From positions 22,952-86,951 of the forward strand of contig NZ_BOPH01000125.1 of the NCBI RefSeq assembly GCF_016863655.1: a DNA stretch of 64,000 nucleotides. Direction: 5' to 3'. The translations under genes and the position numbers were made by a program. The number at the start of each line of letters is the position of its first letter. The first letter of the stretch is position 1. The notes below the pieces were generated by a model. It saw nothing but the letters and a program-made list of their open reading frames with translations, did not search any database and was not told the origin of the DNA. This document shows positions 15,856 to 23,977 of the stretch, in pieces. Origin of the DNA: Virgisporangium ochraceum. GTDB taxonomy: Bacteria > Actinomycetota > Actinomycetes > Mycobacteriales > Micromonosporaceae.

Positions 15856-16407
15856 TCATGAAGACGATCGGGAGGTTTCCTGGAGAGCGGCCGCCAGGCT
15901 GTCGTGGGCCTCCCGCAGAATCCGGTCGGACAGGTCGGTGCCGGCGGTGGCGCGTGCGAGGACGATAGCGCCGACCATCGTGCTCAGCGCGGCCAGGTCG
16001 CCGCCGAGCAGGCGGGCGTACGCCTCCACCCCGTCGGCGAACACGGCGCGGGCCGGTGTGTCGGCGCCGGAGTGGGCCAGGTCGACTCCGAAGCCGGCGG
16101 TCGGGCAGCCGTCGCCGGGGGAGTCGCGGTGCCCGGGCGACAGGTACCGGGCGAGGAACGCCTCGCGGGTCTCCCCGGCGGTGGCCAGGCGCTCGGCCTG
16201 CTGGGCGAACGCCTGCCCCACCGCCTCGGCCACCAGCGCCTCCTTGGAGGCGAAGTGCTTGTAGAACCCGCCGTGGGTGAGGCCCGCCTCGGTCATCACG
16301 TCGGCCACGCTCACCCCGGCCGCGCCCCGCTCCCGGAACAGCCGGGCCGCCGTCTCGACGATTCGCTTCCGGTTCTCCCGCGCCTGCGACTGCGACACCC
16401 GTCCCAT
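15856..16407 (-). CDS. TetR-family repressor
   Basis: The 183-residue protein has the N-terminal TetR HTH: RKRIVETAARLFRERGAAGV, then VADVMTEAGLTHGGFYKHFA with recognition helix TEAGLTHGGFYKHF. The C-terminal ~120 residues form the ligand domain, which contains CPTAGFGVDLAHSG as in the TetR group close to AcrR/YcdC-like regulators. It is divergent from a short-chain dehydrogenase, and two dyads lie in the 71-bp gap. TATGCT seven bases before the ATG at 16407 makes it likely leaderless. The likely regulon is itself and the SDR; the effector is unknown. Confidence 0.92.
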   Translation of the reverse strand: MGRVSQSQARENRKRIVETAARLFRERGAAGVSVADVMTEAGLTHGGFYKHFASKEALVAEAVGQAFAQQAERLATAGETREAFLARYLSPGHRDSPGDGCPTAGFGVDLAHSGADTPARAVFADGVEAYARLLGGDLAALSTMVGAIVLARATAGTDLSDRILREAHDSLAAALQETSRSSS

Positions 16408-16414
16408 GCGACCC

Positions 16415-16420
16415 AGCATA
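16415..16420 (-). promoter_or_regulatory. Candidate leaderless -10 of tetR
   Basis: On the minus strand TATGCT is followed by seven bases and then the ATG at 16407. It abuts the 16418-16439 operator. Confidence 0.5.
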
Positions 16421-16439
16421 GATGACAGGTGTCATCTAT
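16418..16439. promoter_or_regulatory. TetR operator O1, perfect 22-bp palindrome
   Basis: Half-sites ATAGATGACA and TGTCATCTAT flank a GG centre. The palindrome overlaps the tetR -10, so binding would block tetR transcription. Confidence 0.8.
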
Positions 16440-16447
16440 CACGTTGT

Positions 16448-16477
16448 GCCGTTAGATGATGAGCGTAATCTAACGGC
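16448..16477. promoter_or_regulatory. Second dyad (O2) over the SDR promoter
   Basis: GCCGTTAGAT (16448-16457) and ATCTAACGGC (16468-16477) are perfect complements separated by ten bases. Both dyads share the TAGATGA/ATCTA core, and O2 covers the SDR -10. Confidence 0.7.
16466..16471 (+). promoter_or_regulatory. Candidate leaderless -10 of the SDR gene
   Basis: TAATCT, then seven bases, then the ATG at 16479. It lies within the second dyad. Confidence 0.5.
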
Positions 16478-16478
16478 C

Positions 16479-17150
16479 ATGGACCTCTCGAACGCAGTCG
16501 CCCTCGTCACCGGCGCCAACCGCGGCCTCGGCCGGCATTTCGCCGCCCAGCTGCTCGAACGCGGCGCGAAGGTGTACGCCGGTGCCCGCAACCCCGCCTC
16601 CGTCGACCTCCCCGGCGCCGTGCCGGTCCAGCTCGACGTCACCGACCCGGCGTCCGTGGCGCGCGCGGCACGGGCCGCTCCCGACGTCACGGTTCTCATC
16701 AACAACGCCGGTTCGTCCACCGGCCAGCCCCTCATCGACGGCGACCTCGACCTCATCCGCCTGGAGATGGAGACCCACTTCTTCGGCACGCTCGCCGTCA
16801 CGCGCGCGTTCGCGCCGGTCATCGAGGCCAACGGCGGCGGCGCCGTGCTCAACGTCCTGTCGGTGCTGTCGTGGTACCACCCGGCCGCGCTCGGTGGGTA
16901 CAACGCCGCCAAGGCCGCCGGCTGGGCGCTGACCAACTCGGTGCGCGAACAGCTCGCGCCGCGCGGCATCACCGTGTCCGCCCTCCACGTCGGCTACATG
17001 GACACCGACATGGCCGCGTCGGTTCCGAAAGAGCGGAAGATCGCTCCGGGACCGGTGGCGGCGCAGGCCCTCGACGCGATCGAGGCCGGCGTACCGGAGA
17101 TCCTCGCCGACGACCTCACCCGCGGCGTGAAGGCGGCCCTGGCGGGTTGA
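16479..17150 (+). CDS. Short-chain dehydrogenase/reductase
   Basis: The 223-residue classical SDR has the nucleotide motif VTGANRGLGRHFAAQLLERG, INNAGSSTG as the structural motif, and the catalytic YNAAK preceded by VLSVLSWYHP. It reduces or oxidises a carbonyl/alcohol using NAD(P)H; the substrate is unknown. Divergent pairing with a TetR gene suggests induction by a xenobiotic or metabolite. I chose the ATG at 16479 because TAATCT lies seven bases upstream and an operator covers the earlier in-frame ATG at 16422. The end overlaps the convergent gene by 35 bp. Confidence 0.92.
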   Translation: MDLSNAVALVTGANRGLGRHFAAQLLERGAKVYAGARNPASVDLPGAVPVQLDVTDPASVARAARAAPDVTVLINNAGSSTGQPLIDGDLDLIRLEMETHFFGTLAVTRAFAPVIEANGGGAVLNVLSVLSWYHPAALGGYNAAKAAGWALTNSVREQLAPRGITVSALHVGYMDTDMAASVPKERKIAPGPVAAQALDAIEAGVPEILADDLTRGVKAALAG

Positions 17151-17832
17151 GGCGGCCGGTGGCGACGGTGTCGCGGTCGGCGGCGTCGGGTGGGGGCCGC
17201 ACCGTCACGCCGGCGTCGGTGAGGATGCTCAGGTCCAGCGTCCACTGGAGCTGTGACAGGCGGAACCACACCTCGAACGCGACCTCCACGTGTTCGCGGG
17301 CCCGCGCCTCGGTCATGCCGGTGACCGCCATCAGGTGCGCGTACGCCTCCCGCTCGCGCCCGCGCACCTGGGCCAGCCCGAAGTGGGTGACCGTGTGGCA
17401 GGCGCTGCACAGGCAGATGAGCCGGCCCAGCCGCTGGACCCGCGTCCGGTCGTCGTAGGTCCACCGCTCGTGGGCCTCGAGCCACCGCTTCGCGGCCGGG
17501 TTTCCGGCGGCGCCGCACACCTCGCACCGGTGCCCGGCCCGCCGGGTGATCATGCGCCGCAGCCGTTCCCAGTCGCGGTGGTCGACGCACGACCGGACGT
17601 TGGTGAACCAGCAGCTGCGCGGCACCAGGTCGACGAACAGGCCGGCGCCGAGCGAGCGGTCCTCGCCGGGCAGCAGGTCGGGCACGTCCGGCATCGCGGC
17701 CCACGGGTCGAGGGCCGCGATGCCGGATCTCGGTGCGTACCACCGCTTCGCCGCCGGGTCCCACCGGGCGCCGGCCCGCTTGGCGGCGTCCTTGTCCGCG
17801 AACGGCACGTCGAGCCAGAGTCGTCCGGTCAC
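17116..17832 (-). CDS. DUF5710-like protein with an HNH-type Cys cluster
   Basis: The 238-residue protein starts with RLWLDVPFADKDAAKRAGAR and DPAAKRWYAP, the N-terminal pattern of the DUF5710 domain seen in DNA-processing proteins. The middle has CEVCG (about residue 103) and CLCSACHTVTHFG (about residue 143), a four-Cys zinc site with a following His as in HNH nucleases, though the classical HNH triad is not complete to my eye. It may act on DNA. The GTG at 17832 lies 16 bp beyond the stop of the upstream sialidase gene on the same strand, with its own CATAAT hexamer. Confidence 0.7.
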   Translation of the reverse strand: MTGRLWLDVPFADKDAAKRAGARWDPAAKRWYAPRSGIAALDPWAAMPDVPDLLPGEDRSLGAGLFVDLVPRSCWFTNVRSCVDHRDWERLRRMITRRAGHRCEVCGAAGNPAAKRWLEAHERWTYDDRTRVQRLGRLICLCSACHTVTHFGLAQVRGREREAYAHLMAVTGMTEARAREHVEVAFEVWFRLSQLQWTLDLSILTDAGVTVRPPPDAADRDTVATGRLNPPGPPSRRG

Positions 17833-17838
17833 CCGGAA

Positions 17839-17844
17839 ATTATG
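17839..17844 (-). promoter_or_regulatory. Candidate leaderless -10
   Basis: On the minus strand CATAAT, six bases, then the GTG at 17832. Confidence 0.35.
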
Positions 17845-17848
17845 ACCG

Positions 17849-19609
17849 TCAGACGAGACCGAAGATGGACTGCGTGTACGCGTCCTGGTTGGGGGTGGTC
17901 ACCCCGGGCCGGCCGCGGAAGTCGACCCAGCACGGGTGGAGCTGGAAGTCCCAGCCCATCGCGATGCCCGTGTAGTCGCCGATGAACACGCCCTGGATCT
18001 GGGTTCCGTCGGGGTTGCCCTGGGTGAACTGCACCTGCGGGTTCTGGGTCTGCGTGGTGATCCGCCGGACCCGCGCGCCGTCGATGCCGGTGCTCCAGGC
18101 GGCCGAGTACGCGTAGTCGAGGCCGATCCCGTTCGGGTCGTACCTGCGCGTGTAGTACGACACGGCGACCCGGCTGGCCAGCGACGTCACCGCCGGGAAC
18201 ACCTCGTCCTGCGGGCTGCCGACGGTCATGGTCCTGCTCCAGTTCTCGCCGTGCCGGCCGCGGACGACGAACACGTCGCCGTTGGTCCGCACCGACTGGC
18301 CCTCCGGGGTGTAGGTGCCGTTGCGGTCGTCGGCCCACGTCAGCCACACCTGGTCGGTGACCGGGTCGTAGGAGGCCAGCGGGTAGCTGTTGATCCGGAA
18401 GTTCTGACCGGTGAGCGTCGGCCGGCCGACGACCGGGTTCAGCGGGAAGTTGAAGTTCACGTCGACCTCGGTGTGGTGGAACGTCCGTCCCCCGTCCCGC
18501 GAGGTCGACACGACGACCGCGTCGTGGTCCTCGAAGCCGGTGCACTCGACGTCGCCGCAGACGGATGCCTCGTGCGCCACGTACAGCGAGCCGTCGCGGC
18601 CGAGGACCGGGTTCGAACCCTGCGCGTACGGGGTGATGCCGCCGCTGAACCCGTCCAGCGCCGGCGAGACGCGCACGACCGGCGACCAGGTGGTGCCGAA
18701 GTCGGTCGACTTCGACATGACGATCGGCGACTCGAGGTAGCCGTCGGCCGTGTAGGTGAAGCGCGTCCACGTCACGTAGACCGTGCCCGAGTGCGGGTCG
18801 GCCGTGACCCAGTTCTTGTCGTTGAAGAACTGCGTCGGGACCGGCGTGCCGGCCGGCGTGACGCCGTCGAGCCGGATGATTCGCGGCTCGCTCCACGTCA
18901 GCCCACCGTCGCGGGAGACCGACACGACCTGTCCGCTCGCCTGCTGCGTCCCGTCGGTGGGGACGACGCGGCTGAACACCAGGTTCGAGTAGTAGACCGT
19001 GTTGTTCGGGCCGAACGCGATCGACGGGTCACCGACCGAGTCCATATAGGACAGTGCGCCCACGGCGCCGGTGTGGAAGGCGAGCCTCGGCAGCTGGACG
19101 TTCGTCCACGTGCGTCCGCCGTCGAAGGTCGTGTACGCCCAGCCCGACCCGTCGTTGCGACCGATGCGCGGGTTGAAGACCCGGTAGTCGTTGGCGCCGG
19201 CGACGAGGTTCTTCGGGTTGTACGGGTTGACCGCGATCGTGGTCTCGTTCTGGGCGGTCGGGCAGCCCTGCTGGGTGCCGGCCTCGACCACGCGGTCACC
19301 GACGATCTGGTCGACGTTGGGCGCCGGGTTGCGGTACGGGTTCGTGTCCGGCAGGTACGTCTGGCACAGGGCACCGGGCGCGTTGGGCGCCTCCGCGCCG
19401 GTGCCGCCCGGACGGCGGGCCTCGTACGTCTCCTTGATCAGGCGGTTCGGGTACCGGTGCGCGGGCAGCGCGGCGGCCGTGCGGGCGGCGGCCCCGCCGG
19501 CCTGCTCGTGCGGTGCGGGCGGGTCGGCGTGGGCGGCCGCCGGCGTCAGCGGGACGAGGGAGGCGACCAGCGCGACCGCGAACACCGGGGCGGACGATCG
19601 ACGTCTCAT
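17849..19609 (-). CDS. Secreted Asp-box (sialidase-fold) glycosidase-like protein
   Basis: The 586-residue product starts MRRRSSAPVFAVALVASLVP and has a signal peptide ending near AHA-DP. The mature protein carries at least four Asp-box repeats (S/T-x-D-x-G-x-T-W/F): TFDGGRTW, SRDGGLTW, STDFGTTW and SRDGGRTF. This is the six-bladed propeller of sialidases and related glycoside hydrolases. I see no confident catalytic Arg triad, so 'sialidase' is a fold assignment, and BNR-repeat sugar-binding proteins are alternatives. AGAGGAGAAT precedes the ATG at 19609. It is probably secreted for polysaccharide use. Confidence 0.8.
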   Translation of the reverse strand: MRRRSSAPVFAVALVASLVPLTPAAAHADPPAPHEQAGGAAARTAAALPAHRYPNRLIKETYEARRPGGTGAEAPNAPGALCQTYLPDTNPYRNPAPNVDQIVGDRVVEAGTQQGCPTAQNETTIAVNPYNPKNLVAGANDYRVFNPRIGRNDGSGWAYTTFDGGRTWTNVQLPRLAFHTGAVGALSYMDSVGDPSIAFGPNNTVYYSNLVFSRVVPTDGTQQASGQVVSVSRDGGLTWSEPRIIRLDGVTPAGTPVPTQFFNDKNWVTADPHSGTVYVTWTRFTYTADGYLESPIVMSKSTDFGTTWSPVVRVSPALDGFSGGITPYAQGSNPVLGRDGSLYVAHEASVCGDVECTGFEDHDAVVVSTSRDGGRTFHHTEVDVNFNFPLNPVVGRPTLTGQNFRINSYPLASYDPVTDQVWLTWADDRNGTYTPEGQSVRTNGDVFVVRGRHGENWSRTMTVGSPQDEVFPAVTSLASRVAVSYYTRRYDPNGIGLDYAYSAAWSTGIDGARVRRITTQTQNPQVQFTQGNPDGTQIQGVFIGDYTGIAMGWDFQLHPCWVDFRGRPGVTTPNQDAYTQSIFGLV

Positions 19610-19750
19610 GATTCTCCTCTGCGGAGGGCAGAACCTGTCGACCCGATTCGACCAATGATCGGCCTTGATCGATAGAAGTCCGCGGCCGGGAACGGGTGAC
19701 GGAGAGGGTGCCATATCCTGGTCGGCGGCACCGCACACCGAGGAGAGACC

Positions 19751-20161
19751 GTGGAACTGAAGCCAGTGGCGGCCACCGCCAGGATGCCGGCGGAGCGGTT
19801 CGTCGGCGACGTCTACATGACACCGGTGTACAGCGGTACCGGACCGTCGCGGATGACCGTCGCGTTGGTGCGGTTCACTCCCGGCGCGCGCACCAACTGG
19901 CACGTGCACGCCGTCGGGCAGACGCTGCACGTCACCGAGGGCGTGGGACTGGTCGGCATCCGCGACGGATCGGTGATCCGGGTCCGCGCCGGCGACACGG
20001 TCGTCTGCCCGCCCGGGGAGGACCACTGGCACGGCGCCGCCGCCGACACGTTCATGAGCCATCTGGCGATGCTCGAGGCGAAGCCCGACGGCGGCGACCC
20101 GACCACGTGGATGGAGCCGGTGCCGGACGACCTCTACCGCGCCGCGAACGACACGGTGTGA
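19751..20161 (+). CDS. Cupin-domain protein
   Basis: The 136-residue single cupin has motif 1 in NWHVHAVGQTLHVTEGVGLV and motif 2 in GDTVVCPPGEDHWHGAA, giving His/Glu-type metal ligands. The layout matches small cupins related to carboxymuconolactone-associated and mandelonitrile-lyase-like proteins. It probably binds a divalent metal, and the reaction is unknown. GAGGAGAG precedes the GTG start. It lies divergently from the sialidase gene and converges with the CBS-BON gene 4 bp away. Confidence 0.87.
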   Translation: MELKPVAATARMPAERFVGDVYMTPVYSGTGPSRMTVALVRFTPGARTNWHVHAVGQTLHVTEGVGLVGIRDGSVIRVRAGDTVVCPPGEDHWHGAAADTFMSHLAMLEAKPDGGDPTTWMEPVPDDLYRAANDTV

Positions 20162-20165
20162 CCGG

Positions 20166-20768
20166 TCAGGCCGCGGTCCGCGCCGGACCCGCCGTGTCGT
20201 CGACCTCGAAGTGGATGCGGTCGACGACCGCCGTCACACCGCGCACGTGACCCGCGAGGCGGGCGGCCATGCCGGCGGTCGTGCGCCGCGCGACCGTGCC
20301 GGTGAGCGTGACGGCACCGTCGTGCACGTCGACACGGACGCGGCCCGGATCGATCAGCAGGGTGCGCCGCAGCACGCGCTCGACGGCGTCGCGGATGGCG
20401 GTGTCGGGACGGGTCAGCGGACGCAGGACGCCGGCGCGGGACACGACGCCCAGCAGCCGGCCGTCGTCACCGGTGACCAGGAGCCGGCCGGCCGTGCTGT
20501 GCTCGAGCTTCATCGCGGCCACCGACAGCGGCGCGTCGGCCGCAACGGTCGGCGGTCGCACCGACATCACCTCGCCGGCCGTGCCGGTGGCCCCGTGCGC
20601 GAGGTCGGCCTCCGACACCGTGCCCAGGACGCGCCGGTCCGCGTCGACGACCGGCACCGCGCTCACGCGGTGGACGGCGAGAAGGCGGGCGAGCTGTTCG
20701 ACCGGGGTGTCGACGGTGGCGGTGACGACCCGCCGGGTCATGACGTCACGGACCTGCCGCGGCTGCAT
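20166..20768 (-). CDS. CBS-pair protein with a BON domain
   Basis: The 200-residue protein has CBS 1 (VRDVMTRRVVTATVDTPVEQ; VSAVPVVDADRRVLGTVSE), CBS 2 (AGEVMSVRPPTVAADAPLS; GRLLVTGDDGRLLGVVSRAG) and a C-terminal BON domain (RVRVDVHDGAVTLTGTVARR). CBS pairs sense adenine nucleotides and BON domains bind membranes or phospholipid. Such proteins occur in actinomycete dormancy or universal-stress regulons. GGAGGT eight bases before the ATG at 20768 sets the start. It does not appear to be part of the neighbouring two-component operon. Confidence 0.9.
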   Translation of the reverse strand: MQPRQVRDVMTRRVVTATVDTPVEQLARLLAVHRVSAVPVVDADRRVLGTVSEADLAHGATGTAGEVMSVRPPTVAADAPLSVAAMKLEHSTAGRLLVTGDDGRLLGVVSRAGVLRPLTRPDTAIRDAVERVLRRTLLIDPGRVRVDVHDGAVTLTGTVARRTTAGMAARLAGHVRGVTAVVDRIHFEVDDTAGPARTAA

Positions 20769-20923
20769 CGGCCGGTACCTCCTGTCCGCGGACAGGGTCG
20801 CCCGCTCCCTCCACCCTGTCCCATCGGGCCCGCGACGGTCAGGGCCGGATGCGGCGAAGATCGGACCGGTCAGGTTGCCGGCCGCCGGCAACGGTGACGA
20901 GGGCGCCGAAGCCCGCCCGGGTG

Positions 20924-21571
20924 TCAGGGCCGGCCGCGCAGGTAGGTGAGAACGGCGAGGACGCGTCGGTTCGTGTCGTCGCTGACCGGCAGGTCCAACT
21001 TGGACAGAACGCTGCCGATGTGCTTGACGACGCCGGCCCCGGTGAGCGAGAGGATCCGGGCGATCGCCGCGTTCGAGTGGCCCTCGGCGACCAGCGCCAG
21101 CACCTCGCGTTCCCGCGACGACAGGCGCTCCAACGGATCCCGGTGGCGCAGCATCAGCTGGCGCACCACCTCAGCGTCGACGACGGTCGCGCCGGCGGCG
21201 ACCCGCCGCAGCGTCCCGACGAACTCCGCGACGTCGACGACGCGGTCCTTGAGCAGATAGCCGATGGCGCGGCCCTGCCCCGAGGCGAGCAGCTCGGCGG
21301 TGTAGCCGTGCTGCACGTACTGGCTGAGCGCCACCACGGCCAGGTCCGGGTCGGCGGCGCGCAGGGCGATCGCGGCGCGCAGTCCCTCGTCGGTGAAGCC
21401 CGGCGGCATCCGCACGTCGGTGACGACGAGCCCGGGCCGGGTCCGCTCGACGGCGGCGACGAGCGCGTCGGCGTCACCGACCGCGGCGACCACGTCGAAG
21501 CCGAACCGCGCCAGCAGCCCGCCGAGGCCCTCGCGCAGCAGCACGGAGTCCTCCGCGATCACGACGCGCAC
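20924..21571 (-). CDS. LuxR/NarL-family response regulator
   Basis: The 215-residue protein has an N-terminal receiver with acidic pocket VVIAEDSVLLREGLGG, phospho-acceptor Asp in VVTDVRMPPGFTDEG and Lys in GYLLKDR. A LuxR HTH follows (LSSREREVLALVAEGHSNAAI and GVVKHIGSVLSKLDL). The GTG at 21571 lies 13 bp inside the 3' end of the kinase gene, so the two are translationally coupled. The pair is divergent from the ABC exporter/NRPS operon and is the nearest candidate for its control, although actinobacterial pairs of this type often regulate an adjacent ABC exporter. Confidence 0.93.
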   Translation of the reverse strand: MRVVIAEDSVLLREGLGGLLARFGFDVVAAVGDADALVAAVERTRPGLVVTDVRMPPGFTDEGLRAAIALRAADPDLAVVALSQYVQHGYTAELLASGQGRAIGYLLKDRVVDVAEFVGTLRRVAAGATVVDAEVVRQLMLRHRDPLERLSSREREVLALVAEGHSNAAIARILSLTGAGVVKHIGSVLSKLDLPVSDDTNRRVLAVLTYLRGRP

Positions 21572-22815
21572 GGCAGCTCCACCCGCAGCACCGTCGGGCC
21601 GCCCGGCGGGCTCGACAGGAGCAGGCGGCCGCCGGCGGCAGCGGCCCGGTCGGCGAGGCCGGTGAGACCGGACCCGTCCGACGGGTCGGCGCCGCCGCGC
21701 CCGTCGTCGCGGACCTCGACGGCGAGCCGGTCGTCGGCGCGCCGGACGGTGACCGCGGTCCGGCTGGCGCCGGCGTGCTTGACGATGTTGGCCAACGCCT
21801 CCGCCACGGCGGCGAACGCGACCCGCTCGACCGGCGGCGGGAACCGTTCCGGTCCCGCGTCGACGGTCACCCGCACCGAGCTGCCGGCGGCGAGCTCCTC
21901 GACGGCGGCCCGCAGGCCCAGCTCGCGCAGCGTGCGCGGGCTGATGCCGCGCACCAGGTCGCGCAGCTCCACCATGAGGGTCTTGGCCTGTTCGTGCGCC
22001 GCGGCGACGGCGGCGGTCGCGGGGGAGTCGGCCGGCAGGTCGTACCGGGCGAGGCCGAGCTGCATGGTCAGGCTCACCAGCCGTTGCTGGGCGACGTCGT
22101 GGAGGTCGCGCTCGATGCGCTGGCGTTCGGCGTCGAACGCGTCGGCCAGCCGCGTCCGTGACCGCGCCACCTCGGTCAACGACGGCTCGGGCTCCGCGCA
22201 CAGCAGGGTCCGGGCGAGCGCGGCGTGCGCGCCGCCGGACCACGCGGTCAGATACACGAGGACGGGCGTGAGCACGGCGCCCAGCGCCACGCGCTCGACG
22301 ACGCGGAGGATGTCGTCCTCGACCGTGAGGCGGTACACCGCCGAGACGGGCGTGGACACGACGAGCAGCGCGACCGGCGTCAGCACGGCCAGCCACACCG
22401 GCGCCACGACGCCGAGGAGGGGCAGGTACGCCACCGCCCGCCAGGTCGCGGGATCGGTGTAGAGCCGGCCTCCGCGCACCGGGGCGTGCCCGCCGGCCAG
22501 GTCGACCAGGCGCAGCCGCCACCGCTCGACCCGCGCCACCGCGACGGCGAGCGGCGGCGCCGTCAGGGCGAGCAGGCCCAGGCCGGCCAGACCCAGCACG
22601 GTGGCGACGAACAGGTGCCGGCCACCCGCACCGGTCAGGCTGACGGTGCCCGTCCTCAGCACCCGCACGGCGAACACCAGCGGCACCAGCGGAACGGCGA
22701 GCGCGAGCCACAGCAGGGCCGACGCCGCGGCGGTGGTCGCGGCGTAGGCGAGCGCCCGCCACGGCCAGGCCGAGGCGAGGAACCCGGGCCGTCGTACCGC
22801 GCCGAGGAGCGTCAT
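21559..22815 (-). CDS. Sensor histidine kinase, NarL-partner type
   Basis: The 418-residue protein has about six membrane segments in the first 200 residues. The HisKA_3 H-box is RQRIERDLHDVAQQRLVSLT (His near residue 242), and the HATPase_c domain has EALANIVKHAGASR (N box) and VRDDGRGGADPSDGSGL (G boxes). It probably senses a membrane-active compound or envelope stress and phosphorylates the adjacent regulator. TAGCGT six bases before the ATG at 22815 suggests a leaderless transcript. Its divergent partner is the ABC exporter gene. Confidence 0.93.
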   Translation of the reverse strand: MTLLGAVRRPGFLASAWPWRALAYAATTAAASALLWLALAVPLVPLVFAVRVLRTGTVSLTGAGGRHLFVATVLGLAGLGLLALTAPPLAVAVARVERWRLRLVDLAGGHAPVRGGRLYTDPATWRAVAYLPLLGVVAPVWLAVLTPVALLVVSTPVSAVYRLTVEDDILRVVERVALGAVLTPVLVYLTAWSGGAHAALARTLLCAEPEPSLTEVARSRTRLADAFDAERQRIERDLHDVAQQRLVSLTMQLGLARYDLPADSPATAAVAAAHEQAKTLMVELRDLVRGISPRTLRELGLRAAVEELAAGSSVRVTVDAGPERFPPPVERVAFAAVAEALANIVKHAGASRTAVTVRRADDRLAVEVRDDGRGGADPSDGSGLTGLADRAAAAGGRLLLSSPPGGPTVLRVELPCAS

Positions 22816-22821
22816 GGGCCC

Positions 22822-22827
22822 ACGCTA
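22822..22827 (-). promoter_or_regulatory. Candidate leaderless -10 of the kinase
   Basis: On the minus strand TAGCGT is followed by six bases and the ATG at 22815. Confidence 0.45.
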
Positions 22828-22991
22828 GGTCAGCGGCGGACACCCCGGCCAGGTCGCTGGGTCGAGCCTTCGGGTAGACCTGGCCATACCCGCCGGGTGC
22901 TCCAGCGCCAAACAATTCGATGTGCCGTTGAGCCGGGACCGGCCGGACCGGTTGCATGAATCGCGTCAGCGACAGCGGCGGGAGTGGCTTC

Positions 22992-23975
22992 ATGGCAGCA
23001 GCGAAGACGGATCTGATGATCCAGACGTCCGGGCTCACGAAGAAGTTCGGTTCCGTCACCGCGTTGGACGACGTCGACCTGGAGGTCGCCACCGGAACGG
23101 TGGTGGGCCTGCTCGGACACAACGGTGCCGGCAAGACGACGCTGGTCAACGTGCTCAGCACGCAGGTGCGGCCGAGCGCCGGCACCGCCCGCGTGGCCGG
23201 GTACGACGTGGTCGACCAAGGCGCCGAGGTCCGGCGTCGCATCGGGCTGACCGGCCAGTTCGCCGCCGTCGACGACAACCTCTCCGGCCGCGACAACCTC
23301 GTGCTGCTCGGCCGGCTGTTCGGCGCCTCCCGCTCGGCCGCCCGCCGCCGCGCCGACGAGCTGATCGAGGCGTTCGACCTGACCGACGCCGCCAAGCGGC
23401 AGACCCGCGGCTACTCCGGCGGGATGCGTCGCCGCGTCGACCTGGCCGCGTGCCTGGTCGGCCGCCCGCGCCTGATCTTCCTCGACGAGCCGACCACCGG
23501 GCTCGACCCGCAGAGCCGTCGCGCGGTCTGGGAGACCATCGAGGGCCTCGTCGCCGACGGCGCGACGGTGCTGCTGACCACGCAGTACCTCGAGGAGGCC
23601 GACCGGCTCGCGTCGGCCATCACGGTGCTCGCCGACGGTCGCGTCATCGCGGCGGGACCGACGGCCGAGCTGAAGGCCAAGGTCGGCCGGCGCACCGTCA
23701 ACGTCACGCTGCGCAGCGTCGACGACGTCGCCACCGCCACGGACGCGTTGCGGCGCAACGGCTTCACGCCGACCGGTGAGGCCGGCAGCCGCGTGCTGAC
23801 CACCCCGGTCACGACGTCCGGCGAGCTGGTCGCCGTGGTGCGGGCCATCGACGAGGTCCGGGTCGAGATCGCCGAGCTGGCCTTCGCGGAACCGACGCTG
23901 GACGACGCGTACCTCGCGCTGAACGAGAAGCGCCACGAGCACAGCCACGAGACCACCACCGAAGGGACGGTGTGA
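22992..23975 (+). CDS. ABC exporter ATPase, DrrA type
   Basis: The 327-residue ATPase has Walker A GLLGHNGAGKTTLVNV, the signature GYSGGMRRRVDLAACL, Walker B LIFLDEPTTGLD and a switch His replaced in TQYLEEADRL, as in daunorubicin-resistance DrrA proteins. The C-terminal ~80 residues carry the DrrA-type regulatory extension. It powers efflux with the permease two bases downstream. GGGAG eight bases before the ATG at 22992 favours that start; an ATG at 22956 in frame adds 12 residues. It is the first gene of a unit that runs into the NRPS genes, so it probably exports the peptide. Confidence 0.93.
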   Translation: MAAAKTDLMIQTSGLTKKFGSVTALDDVDLEVATGTVVGLLGHNGAGKTTLVNVLSTQVRPSAGTARVAGYDVVDQGAEVRRRIGLTGQFAAVDDNLSGRDNLVLLGRLFGASRSAARRRADELIEAFDLTDAAKRQTRGYSGGMRRRVDLAACLVGRPRLIFLDEPTTGLDPQSRRAVWETIEGLVADGATVLLTTQYLEEADRLASAITVLADGRVIAAGPTAELKAKVGRRTVNVTLRSVDDVATATDALRRNGFTPTGEAGSRVLTTPVTTSGELVAVVRAIDEVRVEIAELAFAEPTLDDAYLALNEKRHEHSHETTTEGTV

Positions 23976-23977
23976 CG

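Noticed and set aside
17849..19609. Calling the Asp-box protein a true sialidase
   Set aside because: The fold repeats are clear, but I could not identify the Arg triad and Tyr/Glu pair, so activity is left open.
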